Counted from the first letter of the stretch, positions 1 to 9,075 are shown. The stretch is DNA of 20,667 nt from Russula earlei (GCA_025769875.1 JAGFNK010000830.1:1-20667); one strand, 5' to 3'. Program-made: numbers and translations. Notes: a model not told the origin generated them from the sequence alone.

Positions 1-236
1 TGAATGTGGGAGCAATTGCACTGGCATCACCAATAAAACAGTCCTCAAATGCCAATGTCACACCTCAATAATAGCAAGTTGAGCATGGGAGAAACACAAC
101 AACAGAATCCAGGTTCAATCAAACACAATTTCAATTTTCTGAGGCAACAAATTTGGGGCCATCATTGTGGGCTCAATCTCATGTGACTATCATCCACAAG
201 TGAGATCAATAAAATGTTGAGATTCTAATCCCCATG
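1..236. other. Flank left of the Tc1 element, no gene seen
   Basis: I see no coding frame, RNA gene or repeat end in this AT-rich stretch. It runs up to the TA dinucleotide at 237-238, which is the target duplication of the next element. Confidence 0.5.
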
Positions 237-238
237 TA

Positions 239-457
239 CAGTGACCCAAAAAACCGTTCAAATGTTTTGTACATTTTCATTGTATTAACCATATCTAGAG
301 AACCACTGCAGCTGATAACATGTTAGTGGGCTTGTTTTAAAGCTCTACATCATAGCTTTGTAATGAAATACTATATATACTATGAACATAATTATGTAAG
401 AAGATATAAGGTATTTCTTCCAGTGTATCCATTTGAACAGTTTTTTTTGCCTTGGTA
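239..457 (+). repeat. Left terminal inverted repeat of the Tc1 element
   Basis: This arm matches the reverse complement of 1642-1859 along its whole length with scattered mismatches. It starts CAGTGACCC and ends CCTTGGTA. The outer end holds the motif CAAAAAACCGTTCAAATG (about 247-265). The inner end holds the same motif in opposite orientation (CATTTGAACAG followed by a T-run, 430-448). The two copies are probably transposase-binding sites. Confidence 0.9.
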
Positions 458-481
458 TCTAAATAGGGTATATGCCAAAAA

Positions 482-1498
482 TTAGTAGTTTGTGTATCCT
501 CCATTTGCTTTGAACACCTCTTCCACCCTCCTAGGCATACTTTCTATCAAATTCTGCACAACAGTTTGATCAATGGCCTCCCATTCCAGCTGTGTGCGCT
601 CCCAAAGTTCACTGATTCCCTTAGGGGGTGTTGGATAAGCTGCAAGCTTCTTTTTGAGATGAGCCCAAAGATGCTCAATAGGATTGAGGTCTGGGGATTG
701 AGCTGGCCAGTCCATGACCTGAATTCTGTGGTCTTGGAACCAAGATGTGGCAAGCCTGCTCTTGTGGATAGAGGCATTGTCCTGTTGAAAGAGGGTATCT
801 TTGCATTTCTTCTTGAAATACTTGATAGATGCAAGTAGTTCATCCTCCAAAATGCTGCAATAAAGTTCAGCATCCATCTTTCCATCAATCTTTGCTGCAT
901 GCCCAACTCCTTCCCAAGACATGCAGCCCCACAACATCAAGGAACCTCCTCCATGTTTGACTGTTGGCTGAACAAGGTGTTCAGAAAGGTGCTCTCCTCT
1001 TTTTTTCCAAGCCCATTTCTTGCCATCTGAGCCCATACGATTGATTTTGGTCTCATCTGACCAAATTACCCTCTTCCAGTCCTCCACAGTCCAGTATAGG
1101 TACTTTTCTGCAAAGTCCTTTCTGGCCCTATAGTGACTTGGTTTAAGGTAAGGCCTCTTCTTCTTTGTAACTGCCTTCAAGCCTGCCTTGTTAAGGTAGT
1201 TTTGAATGGTCTGATTGGAGATAGTGGACTCTTTGATGACCTCCAACCTTCTAGCAACCTGAGGAGCAGTATCTGCTTCTCCAGAGCTAAGAAGGCGTGT
1301 GGCAAAGCGGATGTCAAGGTTAGAGAGCTTGGAAGGACGACCTCCAGAGGACTTTGGAAGGTCAGGAAGGTATTTCTGGCGAATGTTGGTGATTGAACCA
1401 ATGCTTCTGTGTGCTGCCTTGGCAATGTTACGAACTGAATGGTTGGCCTGGAGAAGGGAGATGATGTAGTTGACTTCATGAGGAAGAAGAGACTTCAT
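482..1498 (-). CDS. Tc1-family DD34E transposase
   Basis: This enzyme would cut and paste the surrounding element by binding its inverted repeats and catalysing strand transfer at TA sites. The open frame runs to 1543 (353 residues). I prefer the second Met at 1498 (338 residues), because the helix-turn-helix region begins right after it (MKSLLPHEVNYI) and the 15 upstream residues look like untranslated leader. In 353-residue numbering, the N-terminal paired-like DNA-binding region covers about 17-125. It includes an AT-hook-like GGRP at 67-70. The catalytic DDE domain has D163 (WSDE), D255 (QQDNASIH) and E290 (SPDLNPIEHLW). There are 34 residues between D255 and E290, the DD34E spacing of Tc1. 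There are no stops or frameshifts, and the length is normal for the family. No intron is needed. Confidence 0.93.
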   Translation of the reverse strand: MKSLLPHEVNYIISLLQANHSVRNIAKAAHRSIGSITNIRQKYLPDLPKSSGGRPSKLSNLDIRFATRLLSSGEADTAPQVARRLEVIKESTISNQTIQNYLNKAGLKAVTKKKRPYLKPSHYRARKDFAEKYLYWTVEDWKRVIWSDETKINRMGSDGKKWAWKKRGEHLSEHLVQPTVKHGGGSLMLWGCMSWEGVGHAAKIDGKMDAELYCSILEDELLASIKYFKKKCKDTLFQQDNASIHKSRLATSWFQDHRIQVMDWPAQSPDLNPIEHLWAHLKKKLAAYPTPPKGISELWERTQLEWEAIDQTVVQNLIESMPRRVEEVFKANGGYTNY

Positions 1499-1641
1499 GA
1501 TGTTGTTGGTGAAGAAGAAGCAGCTGTTTTGGCTTATTTGCACATGGTTTGAGTTTATTATAGGTCACATGACCTCCATGTTTGATTTAAGCCCTCTGGG
1601 GAAAGAATATGAATCTTAATCTGAGAAATAATGAATTCACT

Positions 1642-1859
1642 TACCAAGGCCAAAAAACTGTTCAAATGGGTACACCAGCAAACATACCTTATATATTCCT
1701 AAATAATTATGCGTATGCTGTATAAAGTATACCATTACAAAGCTATGATGTAGAGCTTAAAAACAAACCTAATTACATATTATTAGCTGCAGTGGTTCTC
1801 TAGATATGGTCAATACAATGAAAATGTACAAAACATTTGAACAGTTTTTTGGGTCACTG
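1642..1859 (-). repeat. Right terminal inverted repeat of the Tc1 element
   Basis: This is the reverse-complement partner of 239-457, ending GGGTCACTG next to the TA at 1860-1861. It carries the same pair of oppositely oriented 18-bp motifs (inner about 1651-1668, outer about 1833-1851). Because it lies upstream of the transposase start it should also contain the promoter of that gene. Confidence 0.9.
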
Positions 1860-1958
1860 TATCATAAATGCCAATTTGGATAGTTATATATCACAAAACA
1901 GTCATCCCTCGCTCGAGGTCAGACAAGCATGTGACTAAAAAGGGACATCAACATTCAC

Positions 1959-2857
1959 AATACCCACAAAGGGGGGCTCCTTGAACCGCGACCACCACCA
2001 GGTCTGGATTTTCCCACGGCAAAGCCGGGGCAAGGATAGGCAGTGAGGATGACAGTGAGCTCTGCAAGGCCAGAGCCACCCATCCAAGCCTTCGTAAAAC
2101 TATGACCCCCTCACCAACTAAACCACCATCCACCAGGCCGACTGGCCAAACCAATACATAACACAATCACTATGTACATAGCTAGCATGCAATCTGCAAT
2201 AGAGAAACCCTCCCACATAAGCACACAACCCACTCCATACAAAACCAACTCCCCAACAACGAACAGACTGCACCGACACCGACACTCGCTGTGAACACCC
2301 TACCCAACCCCCCCTCTCCCCTCCTCCCAACCGCCAACTGCCACCGCCAGCTCCATGCCACTACAACCATGTGGTAACCACACGTGTCCCCACCCATATG
2401 ACCATTATGCCTTTCATCAGCGGAATGAAAAGTCCTTTGACAAGGCCGAACCCGCACCATACGTGAAATGAACACCAGGTGGGAGAAGTCCATAAACAAA
2501 TGACTAACAAATGACAAAATAACTGCGTTAACAATAACTCGAGACAAAAACTTCAGAAAACTAGTCGAAAACACCTGGGAAGGGGTCCTACTAAAACAAA
2601 TGGATCTCCCCCCTGACTGGCTCCAAAATCGTGAGGTTTTAGTGGGTAGGAGGCTAACCTAGGTACCTGAGTCCCACACTGGCCTACCAGACCGTGCGTA
2701 AATGCATTTCCCCTCACACCCGGTCCCTGCACCGGCTTCAGCATGTTAGATAGGGCTGATCCTTTTTCTCCCACTATCTAACACTTATTCACTGTAATTA
2801 ATTGCTAATTACGAGAATAAAATGCTCTCCAAAAAAAAAAAAAAATACCCACAAAGG
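1959..2857 (+). mobile_element. Poly(A)-tailed retroposon with target-site duplication
   Basis: The 14-bp sequence AATACCCACAAAGG occurs at 1959-1972 and again at 2844-2857. Between them lies an insert of about 870 bp. It ends in a poly(A) tract (2831-2845) preceded by AATAAA (2818-2823). That is the signature of an RNA copied into DNA by a LINE-type reverse transcriptase. The insert is either a 5'-truncated non-LTR element or a processed transcript. Two short plus-strand open stretches exist: about 1986-2160, Thr/Pro-rich at its end, and 2504-2662, containing ENTWEGVLLKQMDLPPDWLQ. I recognise neither. No reverse transcriptase motif is present, and no clear tRNA-type A/B boxes, so a tRNA-derived SINE is unlikely. 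Confidence 0.82.
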
Positions 2858-2862
2858 ATTGG

Positions 2863-3620
2863 GACAACACTAGTGATGTGCAGGGCCTGGCTTGGCTCAA
2901 AAGCCCTGGCTTGGGCTTGGCTTGATGTGGCTCGGGCTCAGAAAAATAGTGGGCCAGGCCCTTGTGGAAGGGTCAGGCCACGGCTTTGGGTCATGTGACA
3001 TGCACTCACACTTGTAGAGAGAGAATCATTGTATATCGACTGCTACACATCTTGCACAAATACATCATCTTCATCATGATGGAGTTGATGTTGGAATCAG
3101 CAGGTCTGATGCCACAGACAAGGATGATTGGTTTCATTTAGCAGCTTCATCACTGGCTCACTTCACTTCAATAGCATGTTTATGGGCAGAGAGTGTGGGT
3201 GCCGCTGAATTGGAGGCATCAAGAAGCTTTCTTGATGCTGTCAGTAACTGTTTTGGGTGAGGCACTGATGAAGCAGTATTTGTTGACATCCTCAGTGACA
3301 GTGGGAATAGTATGATTGTGTTTGGGCAGTATTTTCATGGCAGAAAAACAGCACAAGTTCATGGATGGATGGGGAAAAAAAAATGCGGAACTCAGAATTA
3401 AAATTTGAGCACATGACCAGAAGGTCAATATGTTGCGTCACATTGACACTGACACTATAAAGCCCCGGCTTGAAGGCCCGGCTCGGGCTTCATCGAGCGC
3501 AAGCCGGCCCGTGGGCCCTACAAAGCCGGCTAGAAGGCCCGGCTCGGCTCGGGCTTCTAGGGCTCGGCAGCCGGGGCTTGACGGCTTTGGAGCCGAGCCT
3601 TGCACATCACTAGACGACAC
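2863..3620. mobile_element. Non-autonomous hAT-type transposon I
   Basis: The element runs 2871-3612 (742 bp). Its ends are inverted: TAGTGATGTGCA at 2871-2882 and the exact reverse complement at 3601-3612, with similarity continuing inward. It is flanked by the 8-bp sequences GACAACAC (2863-2870) and GACGACAC (3613-3620), seven of eight bases identical; 8-bp duplications and ends of this type are typical of hAT elements. Both subterminal zones (about 2882-2990 and 3460-3600) are packed with GGCTTGG, GGCCCGG and GGCTCGG words. The internal part holds only a broken unidentified reading frame, so transposase must come from elsewhere. Confidence 0.85.
3018..3401 (+). pseudogene. Broken unidentified reading frame inside hAT element I
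   Basis: On the plus strand one frame is open from 3018 to 3401 except for a single TGA at 3258-3260. It reads DDWFHLAASSLAHF before the stop and DEAVFVDILSDSGNS after it. This is better coding-like sequence than the opposite strand. I do not recognise a hAT dimerisation domain or BED finger in it. It may be a remnant of transposase or of captured DNA. There is no convincing start codon or promoter. Confidence 0.35.
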
Positions 3621-3944
3621 GCACGCAATGCCCGCAGCTTGCAACGTCGAGATGAATCCGCAGATCATCGCGCTGAGGCCGATAGTCGCAATCAGCCGGG
3701 TGCGCGACGGCGCGAGCGCCGACAACACCCCGATTTGGATACCGAGCGAGCCCAGGTCTGCAAACCCGCACAGCGCATACGACGCTATAGCGTGGCCACG
3801 TTTCGACAGCACCTGGAGTTCGAGGTATGCCGCGAGCTCGTTCTAAACCAGCGTTGTCGTGAACAGCTCAGAGATGCGCAGAATCTCCGAACGGGGGGGC
3901 ACCCCTACGAAGTGCAACAGGCGACCACCGTCGGCCTTGGATCA
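3613..3944 (-). pseudogene. Concentrative nucleoside transporter (CNT) remnant, C-terminal domain
   Basis: Members of this family move nucleosides across membranes with protons or sodium. Read on the minus strand from 3944, the frame contains GVPPRSEILRISELF, then a stop, then [42 protein letters not shown] and [19 protein letters not shown]. The NEL/NEFxAY and ALCGFAxxGSxGI..G..ALAPSR blocks are signature segments of the CNT C-terminal domain. The gene is dead: there is an in-frame TAG at 3843-3845, no N-terminal part was found upstream, and hAT element I is inserted at 3612/3613. Beyond the hAT element the frame would continue through 2858-2870 and then meet the retroposon. The base composition is GC-rich, unlike the transposons next to it. 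Confidence 0.75.
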
Positions 3945-3984
3945 GTTGAAACAACGTTGAAGGGACGACGGTCCGACCGCCTAG

Positions 3985-4566
3985 AGATTAGCCTTCCTTT
4001 CATGAACAGGTGAGCACAGTATATATCATAATCAACCTGTACTATCACTCTATCGTACCACACGCATACCATCTGTAATTAAACCTACGTATTCGACATC
4101 TCCGGCAGGTCCAGCTATTGGCGTGGCGCAGCGTGTGGGTGCCCAACTTCTAATGTTCAATCGGTACTACAGCCGTTAAAACAGAAACAGAGATGGTCCC
4201 GGGAAGTGGGTAGTCAGAGAATGGGGAAAGAATCGCCAACAGGGACAAGACGCTCTCCCCAAAGGCATTGTTGATAATGGTATGAGCTAGAGAGTAGCTA
4301 TGCACCCATGCGCTTTCATCACAAAAACGAACGAGGTTTCAACTCTTAGCCGGTCTACCTCCAAGTCTCTGTGGCTTATCGCTGCTCCGGTAAGTACGAA
4401 TCGCACTTCTATTCAAGGTATCACACGACGTTGGAAGGATGAGATCAGTCATGGTACGGGAACTAGGCTGCCTCGAGTCAAATGACGACAATCGCACAGA
4501 AGGTAAATAATATCATATACTAATTAGATGGGGAGCATAAAAAATCTCATCGATCCTGCCTAGGTC
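3985..4566. other. Intergenic stretch without a supported gene
   Basis: This stretch may contain further decayed upstream exons of the transporter remnant, but I could not read any family motif. A 61-codon plus-strand frame at 4300-4485 has no recognisable features. The last about 60 bases are AT-rich and lie just past the F-box gene stop, so they probably include its 3' untranslated region. Confidence 0.4.
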
Positions 4567-6273
4567 CTATCCCCAACGGTGGATAGCCACAGGGCGACCA
4601 GAGAGTTTTCGCGCGGCGACGAATCCTTCAATATATTTCGGATATCGCGATGGCTTGAGGCCTGTCAAGAAAATGTTCTGGAGCGCGGGTAAGACTCTTT
4701 CTCCCGCGAGCTCTTCCAACGGTTGGCAGACATGTGGCGCAACTTGATGGGTTAGGCGCAGATCCTTCATGGCAGTAAACGGGACCAGGAGTTCCAGCCA
4801 TTGTGTGGCTTCCATGTCATCTTTCCAGCGTGATTGAGGAGCATAATCCGTGATGTCGAGCTGTACCAAAGCAGAGAGGAGGGGAAAGGATGAGCTGTAG
4901 ACCTGGACCAGTGATGCAAGCTGCCAATCCAACTCTCTGCAGCTGATTTCCATCGAGAGCATCGGAAGCTGATTTGTGCCTCTGTAAACTGTGAATCGAA
5001 TTGCACGATCGAAAGTGTACACAGTTGCCCTGTCGCATGTCTTGAACGACTCTGTCTTACTGATCAACCGATGAAGTTGCGGGATCACAAAGTCGATGTC
5101 CATGAAGAATGCTACGTCGAGTTTATTGAGAAGGGGAGCCTCGATTTGGGCCAGTAAGTCTTCCAAGTACTCATGAACACCGCGGAAATAAAGGATGGTG
5201 AGAGCGGGAAGGACAGAGCGTGTGAGCGGAGGTCGAGGTCGACTTGCCGGATATCGAGGGGATTCGAATCCAAGGCGAAGGGTTTTGAGTCTGGACAAGA
5301 CCGACAGTGCGGTGACCAAATCCTGGGGAGAAATGTAACCAGAATTGGGGATTTTCAAAAGGTAAAGCTCAACGAGTTGATTGGCAGACAAAAGTAGTTT
5401 AGGAATTCCCGGAAACGGACAATTGTTGAACGAGAGATATCGCAGAAGTGGGGCGGATCCGCCCAAGAACGAATCCGGAACGGACGCCACAGTGTTGTCT
5501 TGTACCCGAAACCGCAGGAATGTCAACTCCGAAAATGGTTTCTGCATAGCTACTGCCAATCGTTCCCAAATCGATCTTCCAATAACGGCCAAGTTGATTT
5601 GAGATATGCGATGGTAGTGCTCCGACTCGAGGGCACCAGCTATGTTTCCCCAGCGTTGGTAGGGGTACGAGTTCGAGAATTCATATGCTGTGGAATTAAG
5701 GTCTATCACCACAGGAAAGAGTGGCCAGACGTCCAGCATCTCAGACATCGGCCTTGCTCCTCCGTACAAAAGTCGTAGGTTGAGGCGACGTGGCGATGCA
5801 AATACGATAGATCGCCAATTTTGACACACGTGGACCAGTGTATGCCATCCGTGTGTCCCCGTGCCCCAGTGATTCAAAAAGAACTGGAAGATTTCTATGA
5901 GGACATCATCAGGGAGCGTGTTGATTGTCACCGGGTCTACAATCGATTTGGTCAGTGTCGTTATGGACACTGAGAAAAAAAGACACACCCTGGCGATGTT
6001 CACAATGACTTGCTTCCAGGGAGGGACCACCAATCGTGTTCGAGGAGCGGGCAGCGCGAGAAAATACTGACTGGACGAAGCCAGTGAGTAATGAGACGTG
6101 ATAACGGAGATGCCGAAGACGACTACGTGAAGCTTACTGACTTCAGGCATGATGACACTCGCTCGACGTACAGGCGAAAACTCACCAGTGAGTGTGTAGC
6201 GTTCGGGAGAAAGGTGATCGTTATGAGCAATGAAGAGCGCTGGTCCCACGCCTTGTACATAAGGTTTACACAT
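4567..6273 (-). CDS. F-box protein with leucine-rich-type C-terminal region
   Basis: F-box proteins are substrate adaptors of SCF ubiquitin ligases. The motif bridges to Skp1 and the C-terminal part binds the target. The open frame encodes 568 residues. The F-box lies at about 117-165 (INTLPDDVLIEIFQFF, then WHTLVHVCQNWRSIVFASP), followed by RLNLRLLYG, a pattern common in the expanded mushroom F-box family. The rest (about 170-568) has spaced leucine segments such as APLLRYLSFNNCPFPGIPKL and LSRLKTLRLGF, resembling irregular leucine-rich repeats. The start is uncertain. Residues 1-105 look unlike the family. A possible 168-bp intron (5970-6137, GTAAGC to TTTCTCAG) would join a short first exon starting with the ATG at 6150 to the F-box exon in frame. 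Because it is a multiple of three without stops, the unspliced frame also stays open. The coding part from 5969 to 4567 is solid. Confidence 0.82.
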   Translation of the reverse strand: MCKPYVQGVGPALFIAHNDHLSPERYTLTGEFSPVRRASVIMPEVSKLHVVVFGISVITSHYSLASSSQYFLALPAPRTRLVVPPWKQVIVNIARVCLFFSVSITTLTKSIVDPVTINTLPDDVLIEIFQFFLNHWGTGTHGWHTLVHVCQNWRSIVFASPRRLNLRLLYGGARPMSEMLDVWPLFPVVIDLNSTAYEFSNSYPYQRWGNIAGALESEHYHRISQINLAVIGRSIWERLAVAMQKPFSELTFLRFRVQDNTVASVPDSFLGGSAPLLRYLSFNNCPFPGIPKLLLSANQLVELYLLKIPNSGYISPQDLVTALSVLSRLKTLRLGFESPRYPASRPRPPLTRSVLPALTILYFRGVHEYLEDLLAQIEAPLLNKLDVAFFMDIDFVIPQLHRLISKTESFKTCDRATVYTFDRAIRFTVYRGTNQLPMLSMEISCRELDWQLASLVQVYSSSFPLLSALVQLDITDYAPQSRWKDDMEATQWLELLVPFTAMKDLRLTHQVAPHVCQPLEELAGERVLPALQNIFLTGLKPSRYPKYIEGFVAARKLSGRPVAIHRWG

Positions 6274-6309
6274 TGTTCGTAATATCAGATAGCACTAGCT
6301 GTATCAACC

Positions 6310-6845
6310 GGTTGCCGTGTCCGTCGAGCACCTGCTCCGCACTCCTCTGCCTCTGAATTCATGTATGTCTTTCGTTCCGAATTCAAAGCGAACACACCCC
6401 GACGCCCTCGCTTCCTCCTCTCACAACAAACCCGACGCGCCCCTAAAACAGCCGAAGGGCGCTACTCAACACCACCACCCTGCGCTACGCTTGAACGGCG
6501 TTCAAGGTCACATAGTACCCGCGCTCTCTCTGAGTTGACCGTGCCATACCTTCTTTATTGTAATGCGACTACTACGACAGCAGGAATTCGAACAGACGCT
6601 ACGTCCCTCCACGCCTCCACCTCCCTCGCCTCCTCTCTTCTCGTCTCAGCCTCCGCCTCCTGCTGTCGACCGCCCGCACAGGTAGAACGCTTGCGCCCTT
6701 GCTTGACAAGAGTCCGGCACAATCCTAAAATGGCCGAAGGGTCTCGTCCGACGCCTCCGCGCTTGTCGTCTTCGAACGGCGTTCAAAACCGTTTCGTCTG
6801 TACGTACCCGCCTATCCGACTCGACTCTGCGTATGGTTTTTTTGT
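6310..6845 (+). pseudogene. Inverted duplicate copy A of an unidentified gene fragment
   Basis: This stretch aligns, with many substitutions and small gaps, to the reverse complement of 9310-9805. Shared blocks include CTCTGCCTCTGAAT, GCGAACACACCCC, CTCGCTTCCTCCT, CACAGGTAGAA, GTCTCGTCCGACGCCTCCGC and CGACTCTGCGTA, all in the same order. A plus-strand frame is open from 6361 to 6879, but its residues diverge from those of copy B because of frameshifts, so I treat this copy as broken. The encoded product is not recognised. The sequence is C-rich with Ser/Thr/Pro stretches. Confidence 0.55.
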
Positions 6846-6879
6846 ACCACTCGGGTCCGTGCTCATCTACGATGCGTAA

Positions 6880-7842
6880 CAGAGTTGAATATGTGGGCTG
6901 CGGAACACACCCCGCGCCTCCGGTAGGGAATCTTTGGGTGTTTGCGAGGGGGAGTATGCAGTAATCGAACACCCTGTTTGAAATACTGGGCGATGACAAT
7001 TCAAACGTCGTCGTTATTCGTACGTTCCCATTCTCGTGCCTTTGGATGGACCAGTCATCCCTAGTTGGCATGTTCAAGTCAGAAACTATTGATCCTGATG
7101 ACTGAGGGTTTAATCATGGGTTGTAAAGCGAGAGATTCATGAGCCACGGCCGTCTTACTTGTCCTTCATCTTGCCCGTGTTCCCGCGCCATTTTCTCCCC
7201 TCCTCTCTTTTTCTTTTAGTCTACCTTTTCCCCTCACTGGCAGGCGGATGTACTTCAATCCCTTAGCGCAGCATGTGAACTCACAAACAAAGTCGACCTA
7301 CAGTGGCCCATCCGCTTTGTCGACGTTGATCTTCTCTTTGGCTTGAACACATTCGTCTCTGCACGGCACACAAATTTCACCCCTACATTTTTTTTATGTA
7401 CCAGAACGGTAGTCGATGCCCATCGCCATTCTCCGATGCTCCAAAGTACCACTGATCAACACAACCCCTCCGACAAGCGAAGGTGCGCCGGTCCTCGAGT
7501 TGATCCAGTTGGATGTGGAAGGGAATTGGAAACGGGGGTATCATCAACTCGTGCCCAGCCACAGCGTTTGCTCGAGGAAGTTCGTGGACTGACCATCCTT
7601 ACCCCAATACGGCTAATGAAACCGCTGTCCAGCATCTGATAATAGCAGAGCACGGTGGCTCTCCACCAGAGTCCATCCACCACCGGTCTGTTGTTTCCCA
7701 CCTGCCGAGCAACCTACCTCCGCGCCTGCGGATTACGTCGTCGTCGTCGTCGCCGCCTCATGCCTCCCCCCAAACTCACGCGACCGAACAGCCAAACGGC
7801 GCTCTCATCCCGTGACATCAATGACCTGGTTCCCGCGACTAA
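6880..7842 (+). other. No firm gene; two coding-like stretches
   Basis: From about 7250, just after a plausible 3' splice site (CCTCACTGGCAG), the plus strand reads ADVLQSLSAACELTNKVDL and then VDVDLLFGLNTF. Around 7480-7555 another plus frame reads EGAPVLELIQLDVEGNW. These could be exons of the same decayed gene as 6310-6845, but I cannot join them or name a family. A GTC/GTT-type trinucleotide run lies at about 7736-7753. The remainder shows no recognisable feature. Confidence 0.3.
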
Positions 7843-8477
7843 TACTATCACCTATGGGGAACTCGCCATTCCACTACCATCTCGCCAGTCACAAATGTCA
7901 CGAAAGTAACGGACATGTAACGGACATGTAACACATGCCAAATTAAAGTCCGCCTGGGATGAATGTATTTATTGGGGACTAGGGAAAACAGTTGTAATGG
8001 AGTAGCATTATTGAGTGAAATCCAGGACTTGCTATGTACAGAACGCGGTGCTCACATCATGGGCCAGTGCTGCACAAGTAAAAGTAAAAGATCAATATAT
8101 ATCATTGTTATAGCTGCCTGTAGCCGCTGCTCATACGTATGGTCTTGTGCTGGCCAATTGGACCACCTGTAACATGGCATTAAGAGGATAAAACAGCAGT
8201 GGTGACCAGACTCCTCCGAGTCAGCGTACGGTGATCACCCAGCTGGAATCAAACTCCGCACTCCGCCATGACAGAAGGCGTGATGCAGGCGTGACCCCCA
8301 GCCAAAATACTACTCAAAAACCACTCAATGGACTTCCATTTTTCTTTGCTAGAATGACATTAATGGCACTCAATAGTATAACTACAAAGTTTTAAATGGG
8401 GTTGTTTGAGCAGATACAGGGGAAAATGAAATCGGCGAGATGGTAGTGGAATGGCGAGTTCCCCATAGGTGATAGTA
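7843..8477. mobile_element. MITE with perfect 42-bp terminal inverted repeats
   Basis: Positions 7845-7886 and 8434-8475 are exact reverse complements (42 bp), reading inward CTATCACCTATGGGG and ending ATCTCGCC. TA flanks both ends (7843-7844 and 8476-8477), which would fit a TA-inserting superfamily such as Tc1/mariner. The 631-bp element has no transposase frame. Inside, near the left arm, the 12-bp unit GTAACGGACAT is tandemly repeated (about 7907-7932). The perfect arms indicate a young or recently converted copy. No longer target duplication was found. Confidence 0.72.
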
Positions 8478-8659
8478 GCGGTACATCCACGGCAGCAGCT
8501 GTGGCAGCGGCATCCTCCGGGCTGAGCATGCCACTGACGCCAGATTTACGCTCAGCCGGGTATCGATCAGATGATTACGCGTCCGGGGATCAGAGGAGGG
8601 TCCTCCACGACTCGGATGCCTATCAATTTCTATCAAGGCCCTTGCCACGTCGATAACGC

Positions 8660-9075
8660 GCGTATACCCATCTCCTGCAAAAAAAAGCTTGTGGTGTCAT
8701 ACCTCAACGAGTTTGACGATCGTGAAACTCTGGGTTCAATGGCGATGGCGGATTGGTTGTTGATGTGGAGGGTAGTGGGTGCCTTGACCCAACTCAGTGA
8801 GTAGTTGCCTTCGCCAGATGGCCTTCTTCACGGCATGCGTGCCCGCAATGTAGTACTCTGCCTCAGTGATTGACAGTGTGACCAAGGCTTGCCATTTTGA
8901 GCTCCCGCTCACGGCCCCTCCTATATGAACACAAAACCTGAGGTGGACGTCTGATCATTCACGTTGCTGGCCCAGTCGGTGCCGAACCACATTGGAAGAC
9001 CAAGCAATGGCTGCTGGTCCCTTGTATGATGTATCAGATGGAACGTTCAATTGTGTGCTGGTGCTCGTTTCCTGG
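8660..9075 (-). pseudogene. Ty1/copia reverse transcriptase end and RNase H relic
   Basis: On the minus strand, in pieces of different frames, I read HQHTIERSI, stop, YIIQGT (about 9072-9016; the copia thumb region usually written HW.AVKRILRYLKGT). Next comes DWASNVNDQTSTSGFVFI (about 8980-8925) and TEAEYYIAGTHAVKKAIWRR (about 8862-8800), the RNase H core of Ty1/copia polyproteins. Last is LHINNQSAIAIEPRVSRSSN (about 8780-8715), the segment that follows it. Stops and at least two frameshifts break it. No LTR belonging to this copy was found, and the MITE at 7843-8477 lies just downstream. It is a different copy from the plus-strand copia element at 16990. Confidence 0.75.

Larger units (their letters stand above)
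237..1861 (-). mobile_element. Complete Tc1/mariner transposon with long terminal inverted repeats
   Basis: The element spans 239-1859 (1621 bp) and is flanked by TA at 237-238 and 1860-1861, the target duplication typical of the Tc1/mariner superfamily. Both ends begin CAGTGACCCAAAAAAC when read inward. The inverted repeats are about 218 bp long, far longer than the short ends of many Tc1 elements. A single uninterrupted transposase gene fills the middle on the minus strand. Both ends, both TA sites and the reading frame are intact, so the copy could be autonomous. The two arms are not identical, so the element is not brand new or its arms diverged earlier in the lineage. Confidence 0.93.

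Noticed and set aside
1948..2774. Several minus-strand frames rich in Val, Gly and Trp
   Set aside because: They cover a poly(A)-tailed retroposon whose sense strand is plus, have no motifs, and overlap each other.
3430..3846. Plus-strand frame of 138 codons
   Set aside because: It crosses the end of hAT element I and lies opposite the CNT remnant. It is a shadow of GC-rich DNA.
8195..8285. tRNA-like or SINE-head sequence on the minus strand (GGAGTTTGATTCC resembling a B box)
   Set aside because: The B box does not match the consensus well, no A box or cloverleaf could be drawn, and the stretch lies inside the MITE.
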